From: Bacteroidia bacterium | GTDB lineage: Bacteria > Bacteroidota > Bacteroidia > Flavobacteriales > Flavobacteriaceae | Direction of reading: 5' to 3' | Assembly (NCBI GenBank): GCA_030429835.1 | Contig: JAUIGC010000016.1 | Location: 1 to 33,684 of the forward strand | DNA: 33,684 bases | In this document: positions 18,929-27,011 of the stretch, one piece after another | How positions within the stretch are numbered: the stretch's first letter is position 1 | Layout of the letters: every line of letters begins with the position of its first letter | Position numbers and translations under genes: made by a program | The notes under the pieces: generated by a model | The model's input: the letters and a program-made list of their open reading frames with translations, nothing else | Database searches by the model: none | Told to the model about the DNA's origin: nothing

Positions 18929-20671
18929 ATGAACCGATTTCTCCAAGTACCTATTCTTCTTTTACTTTTATGCCTTGGATGTCAAGAGGAAAAAAAACAA
19001 GCCCCTAAAGACGAAGGAATGGACTTGAATAAAAAATGGTGGAAAGAGTCTATAATATATCAAATCTACCCAAGAAGCTTTAAGGATACCAACGGAGATG
19101 GCGTGGGAGACCTTAGAGGCATAATTGAAAAGTTGGACTACATTAAAAGTTTAGGGGTAACGGCTGTATGGCTCAACCCCATTTATAGTTCCCCAAACGA
19201 TGATAATGGTTATGATGTAAGCGATTACCGTGACATCATGGCGGACTTTGGCAATATGGAAGATTTTGATGCCATGCTCCAAGGAATGCACGAGAGGAAT
19301 ATAAAACTGATTATGGATGTGGTGGTGAACCATAGCAGCGACGAACATGAATGGTTCAAACAATCCAGAAGCTCTAGGGACAATCCGTACAGGGATTACT
19401 ATCATTGGTGGCCCGCTGAAAAGGGAAAACCAAATTACAGATATAGTTTGTTCGACGAAAACGGAGATGCATGGAAGTACGATTCGATCACTGATTCCTA
19501 CTACCTCCACTACTTTTCCGTAAAGCAACCTGACCTGAATTGGGAAAATCCCAAAGTACGTCAGGAAGTTTATGACATCATGAAATTCTGGGCAGAAAAA
19601 GGGGTAGACGGTTTTCGATTGGATGCCTTCCAATTTGCCGCAAAGGATACCAAATTCCCTGCAATTGATGATGATTTGGAAAAGAACTTCATACAACATT
19701 ATGCCATGCAAGATGGTCTACACACCTATCTACAGGAAATGAACGAAGAAGTTCTTAGCAAGTACGATGTGATGTCCGTTGCGGAAGGAGCAGGAAGAAA
19801 CTTTGAAGATGCTCATAATCTGGTAGATGCGGACCGTAACGAATTGAATATGGCCTATGCCTTTGAGGGGGTGGACATAGCAAAATCTGATGGGTATGAA
19901 CTATCCACTTTAAAGGAAGTTTTTACAAAATGGGACAGGGAGTTCGCAAAAGAAGGATGGCTCTCCATATTTTTGGCCAACCATGACCAAGCACGTTTAG
20001 TAAGTAGATATGGAAATGACACACCAGAATTTAGGGCAGCTTCCGCAAAATTGCTGAACACATTTATATTAAGTATGCGCGGCACGCCCTATTGTTATTA
20101 CGGGGATGAGCTAGGTATGACCAATATTGGTTTTGAGACCATCGAGGAATATCAGGATATTGCCGCTATAAACGGATACAAAAAGGTAGTTAACCAAGGG
20201 GGTGATGTTGAGGCATATATGAAAAACCTCAAATTCTCTTCCCGGGATAACGGAAGAACACCCATGCAGTGGGATACTTCGGCTAATGCTAATTTTACAA
20301 GTGGAACCCCTTGGCTTCCAGTCAATGAAAACTATAAAGAAATCAATGTGGCTTCAGAAGAAATGGACCCAAATTCTGTATTGAACCATTTTAAGGCCAT
20401 GACTAAACTTAGAAAAAACAACGATGTGCTTGTATATGGAAGTTATGAGCTTATAGCCAAGGAACATCCTAGCATTTATGCCTATACCCGTACACTTGGT
20501 AATGAAAAAGTAGCGGTACTCCTAAACTTTTCAACGGACAAGGCCACCATGGAGCTACCCGAAGGGTGGAACTTGGGTGAAGAATGGATAAACAATCTAC
20601 AGCCCATTAAAGCAAATGATAATCAAATAGAATTGTTACCCTATCAGGCGGTCATCATTTCATTGAACTAA
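18929..20671 (+). CDS. GH13 alpha-glucosidase / oligo-1,6-glucosidase-like lipoprotein
   Basis: Lipobox 'LLLLCLGCQEEKK'. 'WWKESIIYQIYPRSFKDTNGDGVGDLRGIIEKLDYIKSLGVTAVWLNPIYSSPNDDNGYDVSDY', 'DVVVNHSSDEHEWF', 'GVDGFRLDAF', 'FLANHDQARLVSRYG'. Confidence 0.93.
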   Translation: MNRFLQVPILLLLLCLGCQEEKKQAPKDEGMDLNKKWWKESIIYQIYPRSFKDTNGDGVGDLRGIIEKLDYIKSLGVTAVWLNPIYSSPNDDNGYDVSDYRDIMADFGNMEDFDAMLQGMHERNIKLIMDVVVNHSSDEHEWFKQSRSSRDNPYRDYYHWWPAEKGKPNYRYSLFDENGDAWKYDSITDSYYLHYFSVKQPDLNWENPKVRQEVYDIMKFWAEKGVDGFRLDAFQFAAKDTKFPAIDDDLEKNFIQHYAMQDGLHTYLQEMNEEVLSKYDVMSVAEGAGRNFEDAHNLVDADRNELNMAYAFEGVDIAKSDGYELSTLKEVFTKWDREFAKEGWLSIFLANHDQARLVSRYGNDTPEFRAASAKLLNTFILSMRGTPYCYYGDELGMTNIGFETIEEYQDIAAINGYKKVVNQGGDVEAYMKNLKFSSRDNGRTPMQWDTSANANFTSGTPWLPVNENYKEINVASEEMDPNSVLNHFKAMTKLRKNNDVLVYGSYELIAKEHPSIYAYTRTLGNEKVAVLLNFSTDKATMELPEGWNLGEEWINNLQPIKANDNQIELLPYQAVIISLN

Positions 20672-20677
20672 TTTTAG

Positions 20678-21043
20678 ATGAAATCAATAAATCTTAAGGA
20701 AAAACATTCCCTGTTCACCAACCATTGGCATCCTCAACAAATCGCCGTGGTAGATAACATGCAGGTGCTTTTGGCAAAGCTAAAAGGTGAATTTGTCTGG
20801 CATGCCCATAAGCATGAGGATGAATTGTTCCAAGTGTTAAAAGGAACAATATATATGCAGTTTAGGGACAGGACAGAAGTGGTAAACGAAGGGGAACTAA
20901 TTGTTGTTCCCAAGGGCGTAGAACACTGCCCTATGACCAAAAATGATGAAGAAGTTCACGTGCTTTTATTTGAAAAACTTTCCACGGCCCACACTGGAAA
21001 CGTTGAACACGAAATGACCCAAACCCATTATCCAAAAATATAA
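20678..21043 (+). CDS. Cupin domain protein
   Basis: 'FVWHAHKHEDELFQVLKGTIYMQFRDRTEVVNEGELIVVPKGVEHCPM'. Confidence 0.88.
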   Translation: MKSINLKEKHSLFTNHWHPQQIAVVDNMQVLLAKLKGEFVWHAHKHEDELFQVLKGTIYMQFRDRTEVVNEGELIVVPKGVEHCPMTKNDEEVHVLLFEKLSTAHTGNVEHEMTQTHYPKI

Positions 21044-21051
21044 AAGACCTT

Positions 21052-21996
21052 ATGAAAGTGCTCCATGTAGATGTTAACCACCCTTTGATTATAGAGCAGT
21101 TCAATGAATTAGGCTTTGAGAACGATGAGGATTACACATCATCAAAAGAAGATATTGAAGATAAAATAGCAGCGTATGACGGACTCATTATCCGGAGTAG
21201 GTTTACCATTGATGCTTCCTTTTTGGATAAGGCAAAAAACTTAAAGTTCATAGGCCGATTGGGCGCGGGACTGGAAAATATTGATACCAGATATGCCAAG
21301 TCGCTGGGTATATTCTTGGCCGCCGCTCCGGAAGGTAACCGTAATGCGGTAGGTGAACACGCCTTGGGTATGTTATTGTCATTGTTCAACAATCTTAACA
21401 AGGCAGACAACGAAGTTAGAAGCGGCAAATGGGACCGCGAGGGAAATCGAGGTATTGAACTGGAAGGCAAGGTCATAGGCATTATCGGGTATGGAAATAT
21501 GGGTAAGGCCTTTGCGAAAAAGTTAAAAGGATTTGATGTTGACGAGGTGATCTGCTATGATATTGAAGGTGGCGTGGAAGACGAAAACGCCAGACAAGTG
21601 GGCATCATGGAATTACACCAGCGCACCGATGTGTTGAGCTTACATGTTCCACAGACGGCATCGACCATAGGTATGATCAATTCGGAATTTTTAAATAAGT
21701 TCCATAAAAATATCTGGATCATCAATACGGCCAGGGGAAAATGCATTAAGACCGAGGATTTGGTAAGTGCACTACAATCAAAAAAAGTATTGGGTGCGGG
21801 ATTGGACGTTCTCGAATACGAAAAATCCTCTTTTGAAAATATGTTTACCGGGGACGGACTTCCAGAGGCTTTTAAATATTTGACCAAAGCCAACAACGTA
21901 TTGTTATCTCCCCATGTAGCCGGATGGACGGTAGAGAGCAAAATCAAGTTGGCGCAGACCGTGGTAGACAAAATCAAAAATAAATTTGTAGTTTAA
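21052..21996 (+). CDS. D-isomer-specific 2-hydroxyacid dehydrogenase (phosphoglycerate dehydrogenase-like)
   Basis: 'KFIGRLGAGLENIDTRYAKSLGI', 'VIGIIGYGNMGKAFAKKLKGF', 'IWIINTARGKCIKTEDLVSAL', 'NVLLSPHVAGWT'. Confidence 0.9.
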   Translation: MKVLHVDVNHPLIIEQFNELGFENDEDYTSSKEDIEDKIAAYDGLIIRSRFTIDASFLDKAKNLKFIGRLGAGLENIDTRYAKSLGIFLAAAPEGNRNAVGEHALGMLLSLFNNLNKADNEVRSGKWDREGNRGIELEGKVIGIIGYGNMGKAFAKKLKGFDVDEVICYDIEGGVEDENARQVGIMELHQRTDVLSLHVPQTASTIGMINSEFLNKFHKNIWIINTARGKCIKTEDLVSALQSKKVLGAGLDVLEYEKSSFENMFTGDGLPEAFKYLTKANNVLLSPHVAGWTVESKIKLAQTVVDKIKNKFVV

Positions 21997-22028
21997 GGAA
22001 TTGAAAGTCAACCTTAAACACCTAGAAA

Positions 22029-22400
22029 ATGAACTTAGGCACTTTTTCCATCAGCCTTTCTGTAAAAAACATTAGAGCTTCCAAAGAATTTTATGAAGCC
22101 TTGGGTTTCTCGGTTTTCCATGGCGATATTGAACAAAATTGGCTGATTCTAAAAAATGAAACCTCTACCATAGGACTGTTCCAAGGTATGTTCGAAAAGA
22201 ACATCCTAACCTATAATCCTGGATGGGACTCCAATGCCAATACCCTCGATACCTTTACCGATATTCGAGAACTTCAAAAAAAGTTAAAAGCCAAGGGATT
22301 AAATTTGGTACATGAAGTTGATGAAGGCACATCCGGTCCGGCAAGTATTACAATTTTGGACCCAGATGGAAATCCTATCCTTATAGATCAACACGTATAA
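22029..22400 (+). CDS. VOC family protein
   Basis: '[28 protein letters not shown]', '[17 protein letters not shown]'. Confidence 0.88.
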   Translation: MNLGTFSISLSVKNIRASKEFYEALGFSVFHGDIEQNWLILKNETSTIGLFQGMFEKNILTYNPGWDSNANTLDTFTDIRELQKKLKAKGLNLVHEVDEGTSGPASITILDPDGNPILIDQHV

Positions 22401-22401
22401 G

Positions 22402-22860
22402 ATGCAGTACAAGGCCGAATCCCCTGAAGACTATATTTCCCAATTGCCCGAAGAAAGAAGGGAAGTGATTTCTGGAATTAGACAGCAAATTCTAGAAAAT
22501 CTACCTGAGGGTTTCGAGGAACAAATGAGTTATGGTATGTTGGGTTATGTAGTACCCCACTCCATATACCCGAAAGGATATCATGTAAAACCGGAGCTTC
22601 CCCTACCCTTTATAAATCTAGCATCACAGAAAAACTTTATCGCACTGTACCATTCCGGCCTTTATGCCGATCCCGCACTCTTGGAATGGTTTATTTTGGA
22701 ATATCCAAAACATTGTAAACGTAAACTGGATATGGGCAAAAGTTGTGTTCGATTTAAATATATGGAGGATATCCCCTATGACCTTATAGGGGAATTGAGT
22801 GGTAAAATGACGGTACAGGAATGGGTTTCTTTGTATGGGAAAAACATTTCAAAAAAATAA
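22402..22860 (+). CDS. DUF1801 (YdhG-like) domain protein
   Basis: 'SPEDYISQLPEERREVISGIRQQILENLPEGFEEQMSYGMLGYVVPHS...FINLASQKNFIALYHSGLY'. Confidence 0.82.
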   Translation: MQYKAESPEDYISQLPEERREVISGIRQQILENLPEGFEEQMSYGMLGYVVPHSIYPKGYHVKPELPLPFINLASQKNFIALYHSGLYADPALLEWFILEYPKHCKRKLDMGKSCVRFKYMEDIPYDLIGELSGKMTVQEWVSLYGKNISKK

Positions 22861-22876
22861 TATTCAATTTAAATAA

Positions 22877-23263
22877 ATGAAAAACAGGGTAACTGGTTTG
22901 GGTGGTTTCTTTTTTAAGACTTCAGACCCCGACAAAACTAAAGAATGGTATAAAAATCATTTAGGCTTGAATACCGACCAATATGGCTGTACATTTTGGT
23001 GGAAAGACAAAGAGGGCAATGACTGCTCAACGCAGTGGAGTCCCATGAAAAATGACACAAAGTATTTTGAACCTAGCAAGTCCCAATTTATGATGAATTT
23101 TAGGGTAGAAAACTTGGTCGAACTTTTGAATGTCCTGAAAGAGGAAGGAGTAACTGTAGTAGGCGAAATTGAGGAATATTCCTATGGTAAATTTGGATGG
23201 ATATTAGACCCCGACGGCAATAAATTGGAACTTTGGGAACCCATAGACAAAGCATTTTTGTGA
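22877..23263 (+). CDS. VOC family protein
   Basis: 'GGFFFKTSDPDKTKEWYKNHLGLNTDQYG', 'FGWILDPDGNKLELWEP'. Confidence 0.9.
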   Translation: MKNRVTGLGGFFFKTSDPDKTKEWYKNHLGLNTDQYGCTFWWKDKEGNDCSTQWSPMKNDTKYFEPSKSQFMMNFRVENLVELLNVLKEEGVTVVGEIEEYSYGKFGWILDPDGNKLELWEPIDKAFL

Positions 23264-23316
23264 TATCATTTTATTCTTTACATTTAGGATGCAATTAACC
23301 ACCTAAAAACAATACC

Positions 23317-23697
23317 ATGTCAGAAGAAAATAAAGATTTTGGAGATAAGGCAGAGGATGCTGCCAACGATTTCGCCAAAGAAGCAAAAAAGACTGCCAAT
23401 GAATTCTCAGAAGGTGCCAAGGAAGCCTTTTCAGGAGTTGGAGGCGAGAATAAAAAACTTTTAGCCGGAATTTTGGCTATAGTTTTGGGAGGATTTGGAA
23501 TTCATAAATTTATTTTGGGCTATACCAAAGAAGGAATCATTCTTTTAGTGGCTACCTTAATATTGGGGATTCTTACATGTGGGCTTGCCGGATGGGTCGC
23601 CTGGGTCATTGGACTTATAGAGGGAATAATTTACCTTACCAAATCGGACGAAGAATTTTACAACACGTATCAGGTAGGTAGAAAACCCTGGTTTTAA
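23317..23697 (+). CDS. TM2 domain protein with charged, Ala/Lys/Glu-rich N-terminal region
   Basis: 'NKKLLAGILAIVLGGFGIHKFILGYTKEGIILLVATLILGILTCGLAGWVAWVIGLIEGIIYL' TM2 signature; preceded by KAEDAANDFAKEAKKTANEFSEGAKEAF. Confidence 0.88.
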   Translation: MSEENKDFGDKAEDAANDFAKEAKKTANEFSEGAKEAFSGVGGENKKLLAGILAIVLGGFGIHKFILGYTKEGIILLVATLILGILTCGLAGWVAWVIGLIEGIIYLTKSDEEFYNTYQVGRKPWF

Positions 23698-23708
23698 AAA
23701 TTTAAAGG

Positions 23709-23732
23709 GCCTTTTTTAAAAAGGCTTTTTTT
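23709..23732 (+). terminator. Putative rho-independent terminator after the TM2 gene
   Basis: GCCTTTTT-T-AAAAAGGC stem followed by a T-tract, 10 bp after the stop. Confidence 0.6.
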
Positions 23733-23744
23733 ATTAAATTTATA

Positions 23745-23776
23745 ATCGTAATATTGCAATATACAAATATTACGAT
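23745..23776. promoter_or_regulatory. Perfect 11-bp inverted repeat, probable ArsR-family operator
   Basis: ATCGTAATATT (23745-23755), 10-nt spacer gcaatataca, AATATTACGAT (23766-23776). The right arm overlaps the ATG at 23775. Confidence 0.75.
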
Positions 23777-24098
23777 GGGAGTTACCAAAACACAAATTTT
23801 TAACGAAAAGCAAAACGCACTAGCCGTCATATTTAAGGTGTTGGCCAATCCGGCAAGGATTGCGATACTGGAATACATAAGCAAACAGGAAGCCTGTATA
23901 TGCAATGATATTGTTGACGAAATTGGTTTGGCCCAGCCCACCATTTCCCAACATCTAAAAGAGTTGAAGAGTATTGATCTAATTTCTGGCGAGATAGAGG
24001 GCAAAAAAGTATGCTACTGTATCAATCTTAAAAAATGGTCTGCCATACAAGAATTGTTAAACTCCTTTTTTAATTCGACCAAAACAAATTGCTGTTAA
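23775..24098 (+). CDS. ArsR/SmtB-family winged-helix regulator (metalloid-type)
   Basis: Track ORF 23754 uses TTG; ATG at 23775 preferred. 'VIFKVLANPARIAILEYISKQEACICNDIVDEIGLAQPTISQHLKELKSIDLISGEIEGKKVCYCIN', C-terminal NCC. Confidence 0.9.
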   Translation: MGVTKTQIFNEKQNALAVIFKVLANPARIAILEYISKQEACICNDIVDEIGLAQPTISQHLKELKSIDLISGEIEGKKVCYCINLKKWSAIQELLNSFFNSTKTNCC

Positions 24099-24113
24099 CT
24101 AAATAATTTCATC

Positions 24114-24599
24114 ATGAAAACTAAAGAACTTTTAAACATCCTCCAGGAAAATTCAGGTAAGAACTTACTTTTTGAATATATCCCTGGACAATTTGTGGGA
24201 GCCAATTATCACATTACGGAAGTTAAAAATGTGACCGTTGATGCTATAGATTGCGGAGCCCGACCAGACTTCTGGAAAGAAACCGTGATTCAGTTATGGG
24301 AAAGCCCAAAAGAAAAAGGAAAAAGAGATTACATGTCCGCCTACAAGGCACTTTCCATCCTAAACAAGGTGGACAAAATAAAGCCCATGGAACGGGAAGT
24401 AGAAGTAAAGTTTGAATATAGTAATGCCTCCTTTCACACTGCACAACTGTATGTGAACGATTATCAAGTCAGCGGCGAAAATTTAATCTTTAAGTTAGGC
24501 GTGGAACAAACGGATTGTAAGGCTAAGGAAACTTGCGGTATTCCAGAAACCGTTGCCGAAACGGTATCAGAATGTGCTCCTGGTAGCGGTTGCTGTTAA
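24114..24599 (+). CDS. DUF6428-like protein with Cys-rich C-terminal tail
   Basis: 'LLNILQENSGKNLLFEYIPGQFVGANYHITEVKNVTVDAIDCGARPDFWKETVIQLWE'. Tail TDCKAKETCGIPETVAETVSECAPGSGCC. Directly downstream of arsR. Confidence 0.7.
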   Translation: MKTKELLNILQENSGKNLLFEYIPGQFVGANYHITEVKNVTVDAIDCGARPDFWKETVIQLWESPKEKGKRDYMSAYKALSILNKVDKIKPMEREVEVKFEYSNASFHTAQLYVNDYQVSGENLIFKLGVEQTDCKAKETCGIPETVAETVSECAPGSGCC

Positions 24600-24616
24600 A
24601 ATCCCTATAGGTTACA

Positions 24617-25111
24617 ATGCTTATAATAAGAACAATGGATTCCTTTGATTGGAGTCAAGTGTCCAAAATTTACAAGGAAGGTATAGAAACGGGTATGGCC
24701 ACCTTTGAGACTATAGTTCCCAGTTATGGGAAGTGGGACAGCGCCCATCTAAAGAATTGCAGATTCGTTGCAGTCTATAACAAACAGATTGCCGGATGGG
24801 CAGCGCTATCCACTGTTTCCAGCCGACAGGTTTACAGGGGCGTTGCAGAAGTAAGTGTATACATTGGCAAAAGCTATAGGGGCTTAGGAATGGGAAAGGC
24901 CTTGATGCAGCATTTGATTTTGGAAAGTGAGAAAGAAGGTTTTTGGACCCTACAGTCCGGAATTTTTCCAATGAATACACCAAGTATAAGTCTTCACGAA
25001 AAGGTAGGATTTAGAAAAATAGGGTATCGGGAGCGTGTTGCTCAATTACATGACGTTTGGATTGATAATGTTTTGTTTGAACGGAGGAGCAAAGTAATCG
25101 GCACAGAATAG
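24617..25111 (+). CDS. GNAT N-acetyltransferase, phosphinothricin/arsinothricin acetyltransferase (Pat/ArsN)-like
   Basis: 'IRTMDSFDWSQVSKIYKEGIETGMATFET', 'AGWAALSTVSSRQVYRGVAEVSVYIGKSYRGLGMGKALMQHLI', 'SLHEKVGFRKIGYRERVAQLHDVWID'. Confidence 0.82.
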   Translation: MLIIRTMDSFDWSQVSKIYKEGIETGMATFETIVPSYGKWDSAHLKNCRFVAVYNKQIAGWAALSTVSSRQVYRGVAEVSVYIGKSYRGLGMGKALMQHLILESEKEGFWTLQSGIFPMNTPSISLHEKVGFRKIGYRERVAQLHDVWIDNVLFERRSKVIGTE

Positions 25112-25112
25112 C

Positions 25113-26936
25113 CTATTGATGGCCCTGTTGCGCTTCGGCCATTTTGCGTTCCAATTCGGCCTGGAACTCCTCCATAACCGGTTTTACGGTACTCTCCGGC
25201 AAGTCGGCAATCTTGATGTACATTAATCCATCTACGGAATTGTTGAATAGGGGATCTACGTTAAAAGCTACCACCTTTGCATTTTGTTTAATGTACTTTT
25301 TAATGAGTACGGGCAATCGCAGGCTTCCCGGTTCCACCTCATCGATCATTCTGTCAAATTTATTTAGGTCGGCCTGGGTTTCATCAAAAACAAACTCTTT
25401 GTCCGCATCCTTGAGCTTCACCTTAAATTCTTTTTTGGGTCGTATATACTGTGCCACATAGGGATCCCAATAATTGGATTTCATAAATTCAATCATCAAG
25501 GATTTTGAAAAATTGGAGAACTGGTTGCTTATACTCACACCGCCAATAAGATATTTATGCTCCGGATGTCTCAAGGTGGTATGCACGATTCCTTTCCAAA
25601 GTAAAAACAGGGGCATAGGCTTCTGCTGATATTCTTTGGTAATATAGGCCCTGCCCATTTCAATGGAATTTTTCATCATTCCATACAATTCCGGTTCTAC
25701 CCTAAACAAATCCTGCAAATAAAAACCGTTGATACCGTATTCCGGAAAAATTTCCGAACCCAGTCCCATCCTGTAGGCACCCACAATACATTGTTCCGTA
25801 TCATCCCAAAGAAAAAGATGATAGTAGTAACTATCGAACTTATCAAGATCTATGGAGTTATTTGTCCCTTCCCCTATGGCCCTAAAAGTAACCTCGCGCT
25901 GTCTGCCAATTTCCTTTAGGATAAAAGGCATATCCTTTGCCTTGGCCAAAAAAACCTCGTAGTTCTTGCTCTGTAACAATCGGCAGTCCTTTTCCCTTAG
26001 TTTTTCGATTTCACCCTGCATCACTTCCTTCCGCATGGCCGACGCAATTTTCTTTGGTGGCTTGGGTATTTTTAAGGAGGTAGGGATTTGGTCTATCAAT
26101 CTTTCCTTTTCGTAGGCATTGGAAAGGATATAGGTCTTTCTTCTTAGCAAATCCGAAAACTCCAACATACTCTCCTGTTCCTTTTGTGTTTGAACGGAAA
26201 TGGGTTGACCAATCCTGATTTTTATAGGTCTGTTATGTTGCGAAAATACCTGCGAAGGAATCATGGCTGTCCTAAAAATATCGTTCACCTTGGAAAGCCT
26301 ATAAAAAAGCTTACTATTTCGAGCATGAAAATAAATAGGGACCACAGGTACTTCCGCCTTTCTGATAAGCTTTAGGGCGGCTTCCTCCCAAGGTTTGTCC
26401 ACAATCAATTTTCCATCTCTGTACGTGGACACTTCACCTGCCGGAAAAATACCCAAAGGATGTCCATTTTTTAAATGTTCCAAGGTTTTTTTAAACCCCA
26501 TGACACTACTCTTTACATCCTTACGTCCTTCAAAAGGATTAACGGGAAGGATATAAGGGTCCAAAGGAACCATTCGCTGTAACAGAAAATTGGCCATGAT
26601 TTTAAAATCCGGCCTTTTGGGAAGCATTAGGTCCATTAATAAGACACCATCTATGGCACCCAACGGGTGGTTGCTAATGGTAATGAAGGGACCTTCTTTT
26701 GGCAACCTTTTGAAGTCTTCCTCGGGAATCTCAAAGTCGATTTCAAAATGCTCCAAAACCGCCTTGGTAAACTCTGGCCCCTTTAAATGGGAAATACTAT
26801 CGTAAAACCGGTTAACACCGGAGATGCGCGTGACCTTCATCAATGTCCAACCGATAAAGGTTCCTATAAAGCCATACTTGGACAAGTTAACGGCTTTTGC
26901 TACTTCCTTTGCGGTCACTAAACCCATATATTCCAT
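25113..26936 (-). CDS. Two-domain acyltransferase (PlsC-like N-terminus plus GNAT-like C-terminus), OlsF-like aminolipid synthase candidate
   Basis: N-terminal 'FITISNHPLGAIDGVLLMDLML' (NHxxGxxD variant of the HX4D motif), 'PLGIFPAGEVSTYRDGKLIVDKPWEEAALKLIRKAEVPVVPIYF'. C-terminal half 'EVFLAKAKDMPFILKEIGRQREVTFRAIGEGTNNSIDLDKFDSYYYHLFLWDDTEQCIVGAYRMG' resembles OlsB/hemolysin-type acyl-transferases. Confidence 0.8.
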   Translation of the reverse strand: MEYMGLVTAKEVAKAVNLSKYGFIGTFIGWTLMKVTRISGVNRFYDSISHLKGPEFTKAVLEHFEIDFEIPEEDFKRLPKEGPFITISNHPLGAIDGVLLMDLMLPKRPDFKIMANFLLQRMVPLDPYILPVNPFEGRKDVKSSVMGFKKTLEHLKNGHPLGIFPAGEVSTYRDGKLIVDKPWEEAALKLIRKAEVPVVPIYFHARNSKLFYRLSKVNDIFRTAMIPSQVFSQHNRPIKIRIGQPISVQTQKEQESMLEFSDLLRRKTYILSNAYEKERLIDQIPTSLKIPKPPKKIASAMRKEVMQGEIEKLREKDCRLLQSKNYEVFLAKAKDMPFILKEIGRQREVTFRAIGEGTNNSIDLDKFDSYYYHLFLWDDTEQCIVGAYRMGLGSEIFPEYGINGFYLQDLFRVEPELYGMMKNSIEMGRAYITKEYQQKPMPLFLLWKGIVHTTLRHPEHKYLIGGVSISNQFSNFSKSLMIEFMKSNYWDPYVAQYIRPKKEFKVKLKDADKEFVFDETQADLNKFDRMIDEVEPGSLRLPVLIKKYIKQNAKVVAFNVDPLFNNSVDGLMYIKIADLPESTVKPVMEEFQAELERKMAEAQQGHQ

Positions 26937-27011
26937 CTATTTCGAACTATAAATATAGGAAATAGCAAGTCTAGGTCCTTATTTTATCTAAAGGAAAAGT
27001 ATATATAAACC

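Noticed and set aside
19151-19711. 186-aa minus-strand ORF
   Set aside because: Fully antisense to a clearly recognisable GH13 gene; its translation has no recognisable family features.
21555-21977. 140-aa minus-strand ORF
   Set aside because: Antisense to the 2-hydroxyacid dehydrogenase.
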